A stretch of DNA of 64,000 bases from an uncultured Lachnospiraceae bacterium (GTDB taxonomy: Bacteria > Bacillota > Clostridia > Lachnospirales > Lachnospiraceae), in the NCBI GenBank assembly GCA_947172645.1, contig CAMWBY010000001.1:244383-308382 (forward strand), read 5' to 3'. How positions within the stretch are numbered: the first letter of the stretch is position 1; each line of letters begins with the position of its first letter. A program made the position numbers and the translations under genes. Of this stretch, positions 18,861 to 26,455 are shown in pieces. The notes under the pieces were generated by a model that was given only the letters and a program-made list of their open reading frames with translations, was not told where the DNA came from and did not search any database.

Positions 18861-18961
18861 AGTAACCTGCTTATAAATTTTCTCCAACACTTGTCTGTCT
18901 TTATTGTTCATAAATCACCATCCCTCTTCTTTGAATCTCTTCACCAACCTGTATCCTTTTG
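18861..18961 (-). pseudogene. Decayed remnant resembling a nucleotidyltransferase/HepT toxin-antitoxin pair
   Basis: On the minus strand a 19-codon open tail ends ...GEEIQRRGMVIYEQ, the style of the C-terminus of MntA-like minimal nucleotidyltransferases. Overlapping its stop, an ATG opens an 18-codon frame (MNNKDRQVLEKIYKQVTF) that resembles the start of HepT/DUF86 proteins and then stops. In the known HepT-MntA modules the two genes sit in this order with a short overlap. In-frame stops bracket both pieces, so nothing functional remains. The identification rests on short matches from memory of the families and is tentative; the rest of the 18717-19003 gap holds hairpins only. Confidence 0.35.
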
Positions 18962-19003
18962 CTTTATTATATTATGATATGCAATCACATAAATTAGACA
19001 AAA

Positions 19004-19225
19004 TCACTTCTGCCCATCCAACAGTTCCTTCAGCGCATCATCACCGACGCTTATCCATGCATCCTCTTCCTCCGCGTTCAGCCCCAGGTATTCACGCAGC
19101 GTGACAGGTTCTTCACCAAACCCCCATCTTTGGCTGTAATCGTCGATTTCCTCAAAATCAATCTCCCCCGCCAAGTATCTGTCTTTAAATTTTGTTTTTG
19201 ATTCTTTTTCTGTATGATTTTCCAT
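19004..19225 (-). CDS. Small acidic protein of unknown function
   Basis: The 73-residue protein (MENHTEKESKTKFKDRYL...) is acidic and predicted helical, with YLAGEIDFEEIDDYSQRWG followed by a short C-terminal helix ending KELLDGQK. I chose the ATG at 19225, which has GGAGG five bases upstream; an ATG at 19237 coincides with that ribosome site. I recognise the general look from small Clostridia proteins but cannot name a function. It follows the panE-like gene with an 80-base gap and lies just upstream of the toxin-antitoxin-like remnant. Two small hairpins lie immediately upstream of its start. Confidence 0.6.
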   Translation of the reverse strand: MENHTEKESKTKFKDRYLAGEIDFEEIDDYSQRWGFGEEPVTLREYLGLNAEEEDAWISVGDDALKELLDGQK

Positions 19226-19237
19226 TCTAACCTCCAT

Positions 19238-19296
19238 GATTCCGCATCGCGGAATCTCAAATCAACGCTAACCTCCATTCATCTGCTTTGCAGATG
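19238..19296. repeat. Two short hairpin modules (GATTCCGC-ATC-GCGGAATC and CATCTGC-TTT-GCAGATG)
   Basis: Perfect stems of eight (19238-19256) and seven bases (19280-19296), each with a three-base loop, fill the gap between the panE-like gene and the small acidic gene. The first, with its flanks (CATGATTCCGC ... CTCAAATC), is repeated at 51791-51816, so it is a dispersed sequence and not a chance dyad. Confidence 0.65.
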
Positions 19297-19303
19297 CTCT
19301 AAT

Positions 19304-20221
19304 CTACGCAAGCCCCTTTGCCCTTGCATAATCCGCCACCATCTTATACGCGGGTGTAGGCACACGATAGCGCTCGCCCATCCGCACCACTTCATAAATC
19401 AGCCCGTCAATCTCGGAAGGCTTCCCCGCATAGATATCCCTCTGCATGGAAGTGCTTGCCTCTGGGTTCAGCGCATCCAGTATTTGCAGATTGGTCGTCA
19501 CAATGTCTGCTAAGAACGGCACGCCCATCGCCACGGCAAGAGCGTCCACTTCCTTCATCAATTTGACAAAGGTATCTCTCGGCTCCCCTGTTTTCTGCAC
19601 TTCCCCCGCCGACACATGGTAATACAGGCCACAGGCCGCCATGGGGGATACATAGGCAAATTTCTGCAGCGCATCCCGCCTGATATTATCAGACAATACG
19701 CCTTCAATGCCGCTCTCTTTCAGGTCTTTCGCCACCTCAAACAATTCCGGCCGGAGCTCTTCCGGGTTCCTGACCCCATAAACGATACGGAAAATATCCC
19801 CCTTTAACAAAATTGTTCCCGGCTCCTTAATCTCCCCCGCAATATAAATACATCCGTCCGTCACAAGCAGTTCCGGCAGCCTCTCCTGCATTTTCCCGCC
19901 CGTGCCATAGATATTGAGAACCGGAATCACGACTGTATCCTTCTTCGCAATACGCCCGATAAAAGGTATGGTATCTTCCAGCGAATATCCTTTCACGCAG
20001 ACAAAAATAATATCAGGCTGTTCTTCATAATGCTCCATGTCCGCCGCCTTGACAGGGTGTACGGTATAGTCGCCTTTCTTCGTCTCCACCTTAAGGCCCT
20101 GTTCCTGTATCCGCCTCAAATGTTCTCCCCGGGCAATCAGCGTCACGTCCTTGCCTGCCCGTGTCATGTATGCGCCAATGCTTCCGCCTGTACCGCCTGC
20201 ACCGATTACAAGATACTTCAT
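19304..20221 (-). CDS. Ketopantoate reductase family (ApbA/PanE) oxidoreductase
   Basis: The 305-residue protein has an N-terminal Rossmann fold with IGAGGTGGSIGAYM (residues 6-19), a central VKGYSLEDT region where the family binds NADPH ribose, and a C-terminal helical domain with the likely catalytic Lys in RRDALQKFAYVSP. PanE reduces 2-dehydropantoate to pantoate in coenzyme A synthesis, but many paralogues act on other 2-keto acids, so the symbol is withheld. GGAGGAGCGG precedes the ATG. No panB or panC neighbour is visible. Confidence 0.85.
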   Translation of the reverse strand: MKYLVIGAGGTGGSIGAYMTRAGKDVTLIARGEHLRRIQEQGLKVETKKGDYTVHPVKAADMEHYEEQPDIIFVCVKGYSLEDTIPFIGRIAKKDTVVIPVLNIYGTGGKMQERLPELLVTDGCIYIAGEIKEPGTILLKGDIFRIVYGVRNPEELRPELFEVAKDLKESGIEGVLSDNIRRDALQKFAYVSPMAACGLYYHVSAGEVQKTGEPRDTFVKLMKEVDALAVAMGVPFLADIVTTNLQILDALNPEASTSMQRDIYAGKPSEIDGLIYEVVRMGERYRVPTPAYKMVADYARAKGLA

Positions 20222-20411
20222 CTACCGCTCCTCCTCATGTATGGAATGCATTTTCGGAATCTCTCCCTGATAAACAGATTCCGAAAAGATATATTTGGTA
20301 TATGTCATCTTCCTGTCAGAATTATACATTATTTTTCTTCAATTCCCAAGTCAAATATGAATTCTTATTTCTATCACAATAACCTTGACACTTTCTTATC
20401 CCTCTAAGCAC

Positions 20412-20439
20412 TTGACATTTTCAGATGAAGGTATATAAT
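20412..20439 (+). promoter_or_regulatory. Near-consensus sigma-A promoter of the Mrp-like operon
   Basis: TTGACA (20412-20417) and TATAAT (20434-20439) are both perfect consensus hexamers with 16 bases between them, 63 bases before the mrpE start at 20503. It is the best promoter match in the window and implies strong, probably constitutive expression. Between 20222 and 20411 I see nothing else. Confidence 0.8.
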
Positions 20440-20502
20440 GGCTACCGTCAATGCGTTTCGGATATAATAAATAAGAAGAAACTTTTCGGAGGAACAGGGA
20501 GC

Positions 20503-20967
20503 ATGTTTATTATATTTTTTCTCATATGGATTATATTTAACGGGCAGTTCACCTTGGAAATCGCCGCATTCGGCCTGGTAATTGCCGGTGCAATGTACTG
20601 GTTTGTCTGTCGGTTTCTAGGTTACAGCCCCGCAAGCGACCATATTCTCTGTAAAAGATTTTTCCTCATCCTTCACTATGTATTCGTGCTTTTGGTGGAA
20701 ATCCTGAAAGCGAACGGCGAAGTTTTCAGGATGATATACTCTGCCAAGTACCGTCTGGAGCCTGCCGTAGTGCATTTTAACGTTCCGCTCCATTCCAATT
20801 TCGCCAGGGTGCTTCTGGCCAACTCCATCACACTGACCCCCGGCACTATCACGGTAAGTTTATCCGACGAAGAATATGTCGTGCATTGTCTTGACAAAGA
20901 ACTTGCCAAAGGAATCGACTCTTCCATATTCGTGGAATTGCTCGAAAGAATTGAGTCTGTAACATAA
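20503..20967 (+). CDS. mrpE: Mrp/Mnh antiporter subunit E
   Basis: The 154-residue membrane protein has two to three N-terminal helices and the MnhE cytoplasmic motif (ANSITLTPGTITVSLSDEEYVVHCLD). I chose the ATG at 20503, preceded by GGAGGAACAGGGAGC; an upstream in-frame ATG at 20425 overlaps the promoter and is rejected. It is the first gene of the antiporter operon. MrpE is required for full activity and assembly of Mrp Na+/H+ antiporters but has no known catalytic residues. Confidence 0.92.
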   Translation: MFIIFFLIWIIFNGQFTLEIAAFGLVIAGAMYWFVCRFLGYSPASDHILCKRFFLILHYVFVLLVEILKANGEVFRMIYSAKYRLEPAVVHFNVPLHSNFARVLLANSITLTPGTITVSLSDEEYVVHCLDKELAKGIDSSIFVELLERIESVT

Positions 20968-21096
20968 ACGCTGCCAAAATCCTGACGTGCCTGCACCGCG
21001 CCATGCCAGGCCTTGCCGCCAAAAACAGCCAACATCCCCGCTGCAAGCGTGCCGACTTCGTCCGCCGCTCACGGGAACCAACAGAGGTGATACACA

Positions 21097-21432
21097 ATGA
21101 TATACCATTATATATACATCGGAACACTTATCATATTAGGGATTATGCTTTTTGCCTGCCTGATACGGGCAGTCAAGGGACCCCGCATTGCAGACCGTCT
21201 CGTATCCGTCAACATGATGGGCACAATGGTTATCGTCATGATTTCCATACTCGCCCTGATGCTTGACGAAGGCTATCTGGTGGATGTGAGTCTGGTCTAC
21301 GCCATGATTAGCTTTCTTGCGGTAGTGGTCCTTTCCAAAGTATACATCGGCATCTATGAAGAGAAACGCTATCAAGCCAAGGACCCCGACGCCGGGGAAG
21401 AAGAAGGAGGTATGTCTGATGGGAGTTTATGA
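21097..21432 (+). CDS. mrpF: Mrp/Mnh antiporter subunit F
   Basis: The 111-residue protein has three membrane helices and the MnhF motif RAVKGPRIADRLVSVNMMGT (residues 24-43). An AGAGGTGATACACA ribosome site precedes the ATG. The acidic C-terminal 25 residues overlap the start of mrpG by 14 bases. The 129-base gap from mrpE is long for this operon and holds no recognisable gene. Confidence 0.92.
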   Translation: MIYHYIYIGTLIILGIMLFACLIRAVKGPRIADRLVSVNMMGTMVIVMISILALMLDEGYLVDVSLVYAMISFLAVVVLSKVYIGIYEEKRYQAKDPDAGEEEGGMSDGSL

Positions 21433-21799
21433 GTGGATTCGCCTGATTGCAGGAAGCGCTTTTCTAATCTGCGGATTAGTTATCTTTTTTACGGAAATAT
21501 TTGGTGTGTTCCATTTGGACTATGTGCTCAACAGAATGCACGCAACCGCCATGGGCGACACCCTGGGTATCGCATCCTGCCTGCTTGGGCTGATTATTTT
21601 TTCAGGATTCAACTTTACTTCTCTAAAAATGCTGTTGATTGTGATATTCCTCTGGTTCGCATCCCCGGTGTCTTCCCATGTCCTGGCAAGACTTGAAGTT
21701 GCAACCAACGATAACCTTACGGCGCGCTGTAAAGTTTACACGGACCTGGAAACATTAGAAGAAGAGCTTACGAACCAGACAGGAGGCGAACCGTCATGA
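21419..21799 (+). CDS. mrpG: Mrp/Mnh antiporter subunit G
   Basis: The 126-residue protein has three membrane helices and the family core FHLDYVLNRMHATAMGDTLG. The ATG at 21419 follows GAAGGAGG and lies inside the end of mrpF, so the two genes are probably translationally coupled. The stop overlaps the next start by four bases. Confidence 0.92.
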   Translation: MGVYEWIRLIAGSAFLICGLVIFFTEIFGVFHLDYVLNRMHATAMGDTLGIASCLLGLIIFSGFNFTSLKMLLIVIFLWFASPVSSHVLARLEVATNDNLTARCKVYTDLETLEEELTNQTGGEPS

Positions 21800-22074
21800 C
21801 AATCTTCCAGTGTATTTTAATGGGATTCCTGGTGGTATGCGCCATCTCTGTCAGCTTCTCCAGGAATCTTTTAAATTCCATTCTAATCTATATGTCCTAC
21901 AGCCTGATTATGTCTATACTCTGGGTATGCTTAGAATCCCCCGACCTGGCCATAACAGAGGCCGCCGTGGGCGCGGGCGTCACCAGTGTGTTGTTCTTCG
22001 CTACCCTCAAGAAGATTCAGGCAATCCGGATTGAAAAAGACAAGACGAAAGAGGAGGCTGCACGGAATGAGTAA
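21796..22074 (+). CDS. DUF4040 subunit (MbhD / N-terminal MrpB-like)
   Basis: The 92-residue protein has three helices and the conserved acidic motif LESPDLAITEAAVGAG (residues 47-62) of DUF4040/MbhD. In Mrp this segment is the C-terminal part of MrpA; in membrane-bound hydrogenase it is free-standing MbhD, as here. It overlaps mrpG by four bases and the next gene by eight. Confidence 0.88.
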   Translation: MTIFQCILMGFLVVCAISVSFSRNLLNSILIYMSYSLIMSILWVCLESPDLAITEAAVGAGVTSVLFFATLKKIQAIRIEKDKTKEEAARNE

Positions 22075-23029
22075 ATTAAAACCGCAGGAAGAATACGAAA
22101 AGACCTCTGCATTCCGTTTTTTCCGCTGGCTGTCCGGCAATTATGACCCCTATGTGGGCAAAGTGGAGATGAAGCCGCAGGAAGAGAGCGTCGTTACCCA
22201 GGAAACCATGATTGAGCGTATGCGCGAGGCAGAGATGGTCCGGGGTAAAGTATATGATGAGGAACTGAATAAGGCCGCCCGACTGTTCCATAAGACCTAT
22301 GTAGTCATGGCAATCCTATTCTGCATCGCCTTGGTGGGTGTACTGCTAGTGACCGTATCTTACCTGCCGCCCAGCGGCAACGCTGCAAACCCGGTCAATA
22401 ATGTAGTCTCCGAGCGGTATATCGAGCAGGGGCTTGAAGAGACCGGGGCGCTGAACTCTGTGGCAGGCATGATTCTGACCTACAGGGCCTTCGATACCTT
22501 CGGGGAAACCAACGTCCTGTTTATCGCCACCTGCTGCGTCATGATTCTGCTGATGGTGGACGATGCTATCCTGAAAAAACAGGAAGTCAAGAATGACCGA
22601 AGGTTCGAGCCGAAAAACGACGCGATTCTCCAGGGCGCCGCTTTCGTGCTCTGCCCGATTATATTTATTTTCGGTATCTATATTATCCTCAACGGCCATC
22701 TGTCTCCCGGAGGCGGTTTCTCCGGCGGCTCCATCATGGGCGCCGGCCTGATTCTGTATGTCAGCGCCTTTGGATTCAAGAAGACCCAAAGATTCTTCGA
22801 CGAACATATCTACAAAATCGCGAAGATTACCGCCCTGTGCATGTACGGGCTGATTGGCACATATTTCTACATGACCGGGGCTAACGGCATTGAAAACCAC
22901 ATCCCTCTGGGCATACCGGGACATATCCTGAGCGGCGGCATCATTCTGCCTATCGATATATGCGTGGGTTTGGAAGTTGCCTGCACGATGTATGCTTTCT
23001 ATGCTTTATTCCGAAGAGGAGGACTGTAA
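22067..23029 (+). CDS. mrpB: Fused MbhE-MrpB/MnhB-like antiporter subunit
   Basis: The 320-residue protein has a hydrophilic N-terminus of about 75 residues, a helix followed by a short exposed segment and a further helix (MbhE-like; GALNSVAGMILTYRAFDTFGE), then the MnhB domain (PIIFIFGIYIILNGHLSPGGGFSGGSIMGAG, about residues 210-240) with four helices. It therefore joins two parts that are separate genes (E and F) in membrane-bound hydrogenase and that end MrpA and form MrpB in Mrp. The N-terminal hydrophilic stretch matches no family I can name. The ATG at 22067 overlaps the previous gene by eight bases. Confidence 0.85.
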   Translation: MSKLKPQEEYEKTSAFRFFRWLSGNYDPYVGKVEMKPQEESVVTQETMIERMREAEMVRGKVYDEELNKAARLFHKTYVVMAILFCIALVGVLLVTVSYLPPSGNAANPVNNVVSERYIEQGLEETGALNSVAGMILTYRAFDTFGETNVLFIATCCVMILLMVDDAILKKQEVKNDRRFEPKNDAILQGAAFVLCPIIFIFGIYIILNGHLSPGGGFSGGSIMGAGLILYVSAFGFKKTQRFFDEHIYKIAKITALCMYGLIGTYFYMTGANGIENHIPLGIPGHILSGGIILPIDICVGLEVACTMYAFYALFRRGGL

Positions 23030-23030
23030 G

Positions 23031-23405
23031 ATGGGACCTAATTTATTTATCAATTATGGCGAGGCGGTGGCAATGCTGCTTTTCGGCATAGGGTTCGGAA
23101 ACCTGCTGCTGCAGTCCAACCTGATTAAAAAAATCATTGGCCTAAACATCATGGATACCGCCATCTATCTTTTCCTGGCGGAAAAAGGATATATTGCAAG
23201 GCGCATCGCGCCCATTATCGTGGACGGCATACAGGATATGGACCATTATATCAACCCTATTCCAAGCGGCCTGGTGCTCACCGGAATCGTTGTGTCCGTG
23301 TCCGTGTCAGCCCTCATGCTGTCCCTGACTATCCGTCTCTACAAGCGTTACCATACGCTGGACTTGGACCAGATATCCAAACAGCTAAAGAAGGAGGGAC
23401 TGTAA
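23031..23405 (+). CDS. mrpC: Mrp subunit C (NuoK-like)
   Basis: The 124-residue protein has three helices and the MrpC/NuoK-like pattern, including IKKIIGLNIMDTAIYLFLAEKGY and NPIPSGLVLTGIVVSVSVSALMLSL. I chose the ATG at 23031, one base after the mrpB stop; an upstream ATG inside mrpB would add 18 non-family residues. The stop shares a base with the next start (TAATG). Confidence 0.9.
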   Translation: MGPNLFINYGEAVAMLLFGIGFGNLLLQSNLIKKIIGLNIMDTAIYLFLAEKGYIARRIAPIIVDGIQDMDHYINPIPSGLVLTGIVVSVSVSALMLSLTIRLYKRYHTLDLDQISKQLKKEGL

Positions 23406-24898
23406 TGGATTATATGCGGAACTTTCCTTGCATCTCTATTATTTTGTGCCTTTTTGCAGGTATTATCAGCTCCGGGCTGCGGGGTAAGGCAGCCATGTGG
23501 GTAAATACGCTCTTGCTCGTGGTCAACACAGTGCTAAGCGCCTGTACCCTGACCTACACGCTGACCCTCAACGAGCCTTTCGTCTATGTGATGGGCAAGT
23601 TCCCGGCTCCCTGGGGCAACGAAATACGGGCGGGCGTACTGGAATCCCTGATGGCATTCTTTTTCTGTGTTATCATGCTCCTGTCCATGCTTGGCGGAAA
23701 ACACAAACTGGCGGACGAAGTGGAGGAGGGCAAGACCTACCTCTACTATGTGCTGACAGACTTACTTCTCAGTTCTTTGCTTGCACTGATATACACCAAC
23801 GACATGTTCACAGCCTACGTGTTCGTGGAAATCAACACCATCGCCGCATGCGGGCTCATTATGATACGCCAGAACGGGCGTACCATCGAGGCTGCCGTCC
23901 GATATATGATTATGAGCCTTTTAGGTTCCGGTATGCTTTTACTTGGATTGTGTATGCTCTATGACCTGACCGGGCACCTGTTGATGAGTAACATGAAGGA
24001 ATCCGTGGCAATGATTGTGGCCGACGGCTCTTACGAGATTCCCTTAATTGTAGCCATCGTCCTGATGTCTGTGGGCCTGTGCATCAAAAGCGCATTGTTC
24101 CCTTTCCATGCATGGCTGCCGGACGCCTACGGCTATTCCACCGCATCCTCCGCGGCGATGCTTTCCAGTCTGGTATCGAAAGGATATATTTTCCTGCTCA
24201 TTAAGATTATATATCGTGTCATCGGTTTCAACGTCTACCATGACACGCGCATTATCGACGTGCTGTTCCTTTTCGGCGTAATGGGAATGATTTTCGGTTC
24301 TTTAAGCGCCATCAAGGAAAATGACGTCCGCAGGATGATAGCCTATTCTTCCGTGGCACAGATTGGCTATATTTATATGGGATTCGGTATGGGCACCCAG
24401 GCAGGCATGATTGCCAGCGTATTCCATATCCTGTCCCATGCCGCCACGAAGTCCTTGCTTTTTATCGCCGCCATCGGACTGACCGACGTATCCGGCGGAA
24501 GCCGTAAATTTATCGAGCTGACTGGGTCCGGCTACCGCAATAAATGGGCGGGCGTCACCTTTACGGTGGGCGCGCTTTCCATGGTGGGCGTACCGCTTTT
24601 CTCCGGTTTTATCAGCAAGCTCCTCTTCGCCCAGGCTGCCGTCCAGAACCACACGAAGATGCTGCCTGCGCTTATCGTACTGGGAATCAGCACGATTTTA
24701 AACGCCATTTATTTCATGAAGACGGTCATCCGTATCTACACGCCTGTGGGCGATGCGGCATACACAAGCGTGACCTACAAGGACATACAGTCCTGTGCCG
24801 TTGTTTTAGTGGCTTTTATTGTATTGAATGTAATCCTAGGTATCAGCTCCCAGCCAGTCGTCGATATGATACAGCAGGGACTTGCCACGTTTGCATAG
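23405..24898 (+). CDS. mrpD: Antiporter-like subunit 1 (MrpD/NuoN-M-L family)
   Basis: The 497-residue protein with about 14 helices keeps the proton-pathway residues of the family: Glu in AYVFVEINT (helix 5), Lys in LCIKSALFPFHAWLP (helix 7), Lys in SLVSKGY (helix 8) and His in FHILSHAATKS. Such subunits move protons or sodium through a chain of buried charged residues. It is the first of four related subunits in the operon and starts in the TAATG overlap with mrpC. Calling it MrpD rather than one of its paralogues is based on position after mrpC. Confidence 0.88.
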   Translation: MDYMRNFPCISIILCLFAGIISSGLRGKAAMWVNTLLLVVNTVLSACTLTYTLTLNEPFVYVMGKFPAPWGNEIRAGVLESLMAFFFCVIMLLSMLGGKHKLADEVEEGKTYLYYVLTDLLLSSLLALIYTNDMFTAYVFVEINTIAACGLIMIRQNGRTIEAAVRYMIMSLLGSGMLLLGLCMLYDLTGHLLMSNMKESVAMIVADGSYEIPLIVAIVLMSVGLCIKSALFPFHAWLPDAYGYSTASSAAMLSSLVSKGYIFLLIKIIYRVIGFNVYHDTRIIDVLFLFGVMGMIFGSLSAIKENDVRRMIAYSSVAQIGYIYMGFGMGTQAGMIASVFHILSHAATKSLLFIAAIGLTDVSGGSRKFIELTGSGYRNKWAGVTFTVGALSMVGVPLFSGFISKLLFAQAAVQNHTKMLPALIVLGISTILNAIYFMKTVIRIYTPVGDAAYTSVTYKDIQSCAVVLVAFIVLNVILGISSQPVVDMIQQGLATFA

Positions 24899-24910
24899 GG
24901 AGGCGATAAC

Positions 24911-26374
24911 ATGTATCTCATTCTTTTATCCATATTGGCGCCGGTTCTCTCCGGTATCTATCTTCTGGTAAGAAAAGAGTATGCTGACAGGAAGCGCCTT
25001 CTTTTCGCTGCCGGAGCGGCGTTTCTCCTGACCGGCTCTTTGGTGATTGCCGCTCTTTGCGGTGCAGAGGATTCTTCCTATACGCTATTTTACCTGACGA
25101 GTACATTACCTGTCGTATTCGCGGCGGATGAAATGAGTATTTTGTTCGGCACCGTAACTGTAATTGTTTTCCTCGGCGCAGGATTCTTCTCCTTCGAGTA
25201 TATGAAACATGAACAGAAGGAAAAACGCTACTACGGCTTTTATCTTATCGTATTTGGCGTGCTCAATGCACTTTGTTTTGCGGGCAACCTGATTACTTTT
25301 TACTTATTCTTCGAGATGCTGACCCTGTCTTCCATGCCGCTTGTACTGCACAACGGAAGCCGTGAGGCAATTATGGCGGGACTAAAATATCTGTTCTACT
25401 CGCTGTGCGGGGCATATATGGCATTGTTTGGCCTGTATTTCGTATCCAAAAACAGCGACACCCTGGTTTTTACGCCAGGCGGCGTACTGAATGAATCCGC
25501 CGCTGCCCACCCGGTTCTTCTTCTGGTTGTGGCCCTGGTTATGATTCTTGGATTCAGTGTGAAAGCGGGGATGTTTCCTATGCACGCCTGGCTGCCAACC
25601 GCCCATCCGGTAGCGCCTGCTCCTGCTTCCGCGGTGCTCTCCGCCGTGATTGTCAAAGGCGGGGTATTGGCCATCGTCCGTGTGGTTTTCTATATTTTCG
25701 GTTCCTCTTTCCTATGCGGGACATGGGTACAGACCACATGGCTTATACTGACCCTAATTACGGTATTTATGGGCTCCATGCTCGCTTACAGGGAGCCGGT
25801 ATTAAAAAAGAGACTTGCATATTCCACGGTAAGCCAACTTTCCTACATCCTTTTTGGACTGGCCGTCATGGATGTGCAATCTGTCACCGGTTCCCTCCTG
25901 CATGTACTTGCCCATGGACTGATAAAATCGGTTCTCTTCCTCTGCGCCGGAGCAATCATCTATACCACCGGAAAAACGAGAGTGGATGAGCTGCGGGGAA
26001 TCGGCAAGGAAATGCCTCTTACCATGTGGTGCTACACCATCGCATCCCTGGGGCTGATTGGCATTCCCCCCACAGGCGGCTTTATCAGCAAATGGCATCT
26101 TGCCATGGGAAGCCTGTCCTCCGCCATTCCGGTATTCCGTTGGCTCGGCCCCGTGGTTTTGCTTGTCAGTGCACTTTTGACCGCGGGTTACCTGCTGCCC
26201 CTTACAATCCATGGATTTCTGCCCGGGGCGGACTATGACTACACGAATCTGAAAAAGCGGGAGCCTTCCCTTTTTATGACTGTCCCGATAGTAATTATGA
26301 CATCATTGTCAGTTTTAATCGGACTATTCCCGACACAGATTGTAAATTGGATGGAAAGTTTTCTAATACAGTAA
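24911..26374 (+). CDS. Antiporter-like subunit 2 (MrpD/NuoM family)
   Basis: The 487-residue protein with about 14 helices has Glu in LFFEMLT, Lys in SVKAGMFPMHAWLPTAHPVAPAPAS and Lys in VIVKGGV, plus His-Lys in HVLAHGLIKSV. All residues expected of a working ion-translocating subunit are present. It follows subunit 1 by 12 bases. A second MrpD-like subunit is not part of canonical seven-gene Mrp operons. Confidence 0.87.
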   Translation: MYLILLSILAPVLSGIYLLVRKEYADRKRLLFAAGAAFLLTGSLVIAALCGAEDSSYTLFYLTSTLPVVFAADEMSILFGTVTVIVFLGAGFFSFEYMKHEQKEKRYYGFYLIVFGVLNALCFAGNLITFYLFFEMLTLSSMPLVLHNGSREAIMAGLKYLFYSLCGAYMALFGLYFVSKNSDTLVFTPGGVLNESAAAHPVLLLVVALVMILGFSVKAGMFPMHAWLPTAHPVAPAPASAVLSAVIVKGGVLAIVRVVFYIFGSSFLCGTWVQTTWLILTLITVFMGSMLAYREPVLKKRLAYSTVSQLSYILFGLAVMDVQSVTGSLLHVLAHGLIKSVLFLCAGAIIYTTGKTRVDELRGIGKEMPLTMWCYTIASLGLIGIPPTGGFISKWHLAMGSLSSAIPVFRWLGPVVLLVSALLTAGYLLPLTIHGFLPGADYDYTNLKKREPSLFMTVPIVIMTSLSVLIGLFPTQIVNWMESFLIQ

Positions 26375-26455
26375 CAAAGCGGACCTCAAAAAATTTTGTG
26401 AAAGGAGAAACATCTCCCAGATACGGCCCGTACCTGGAAGACCGGGTTCCAAATT

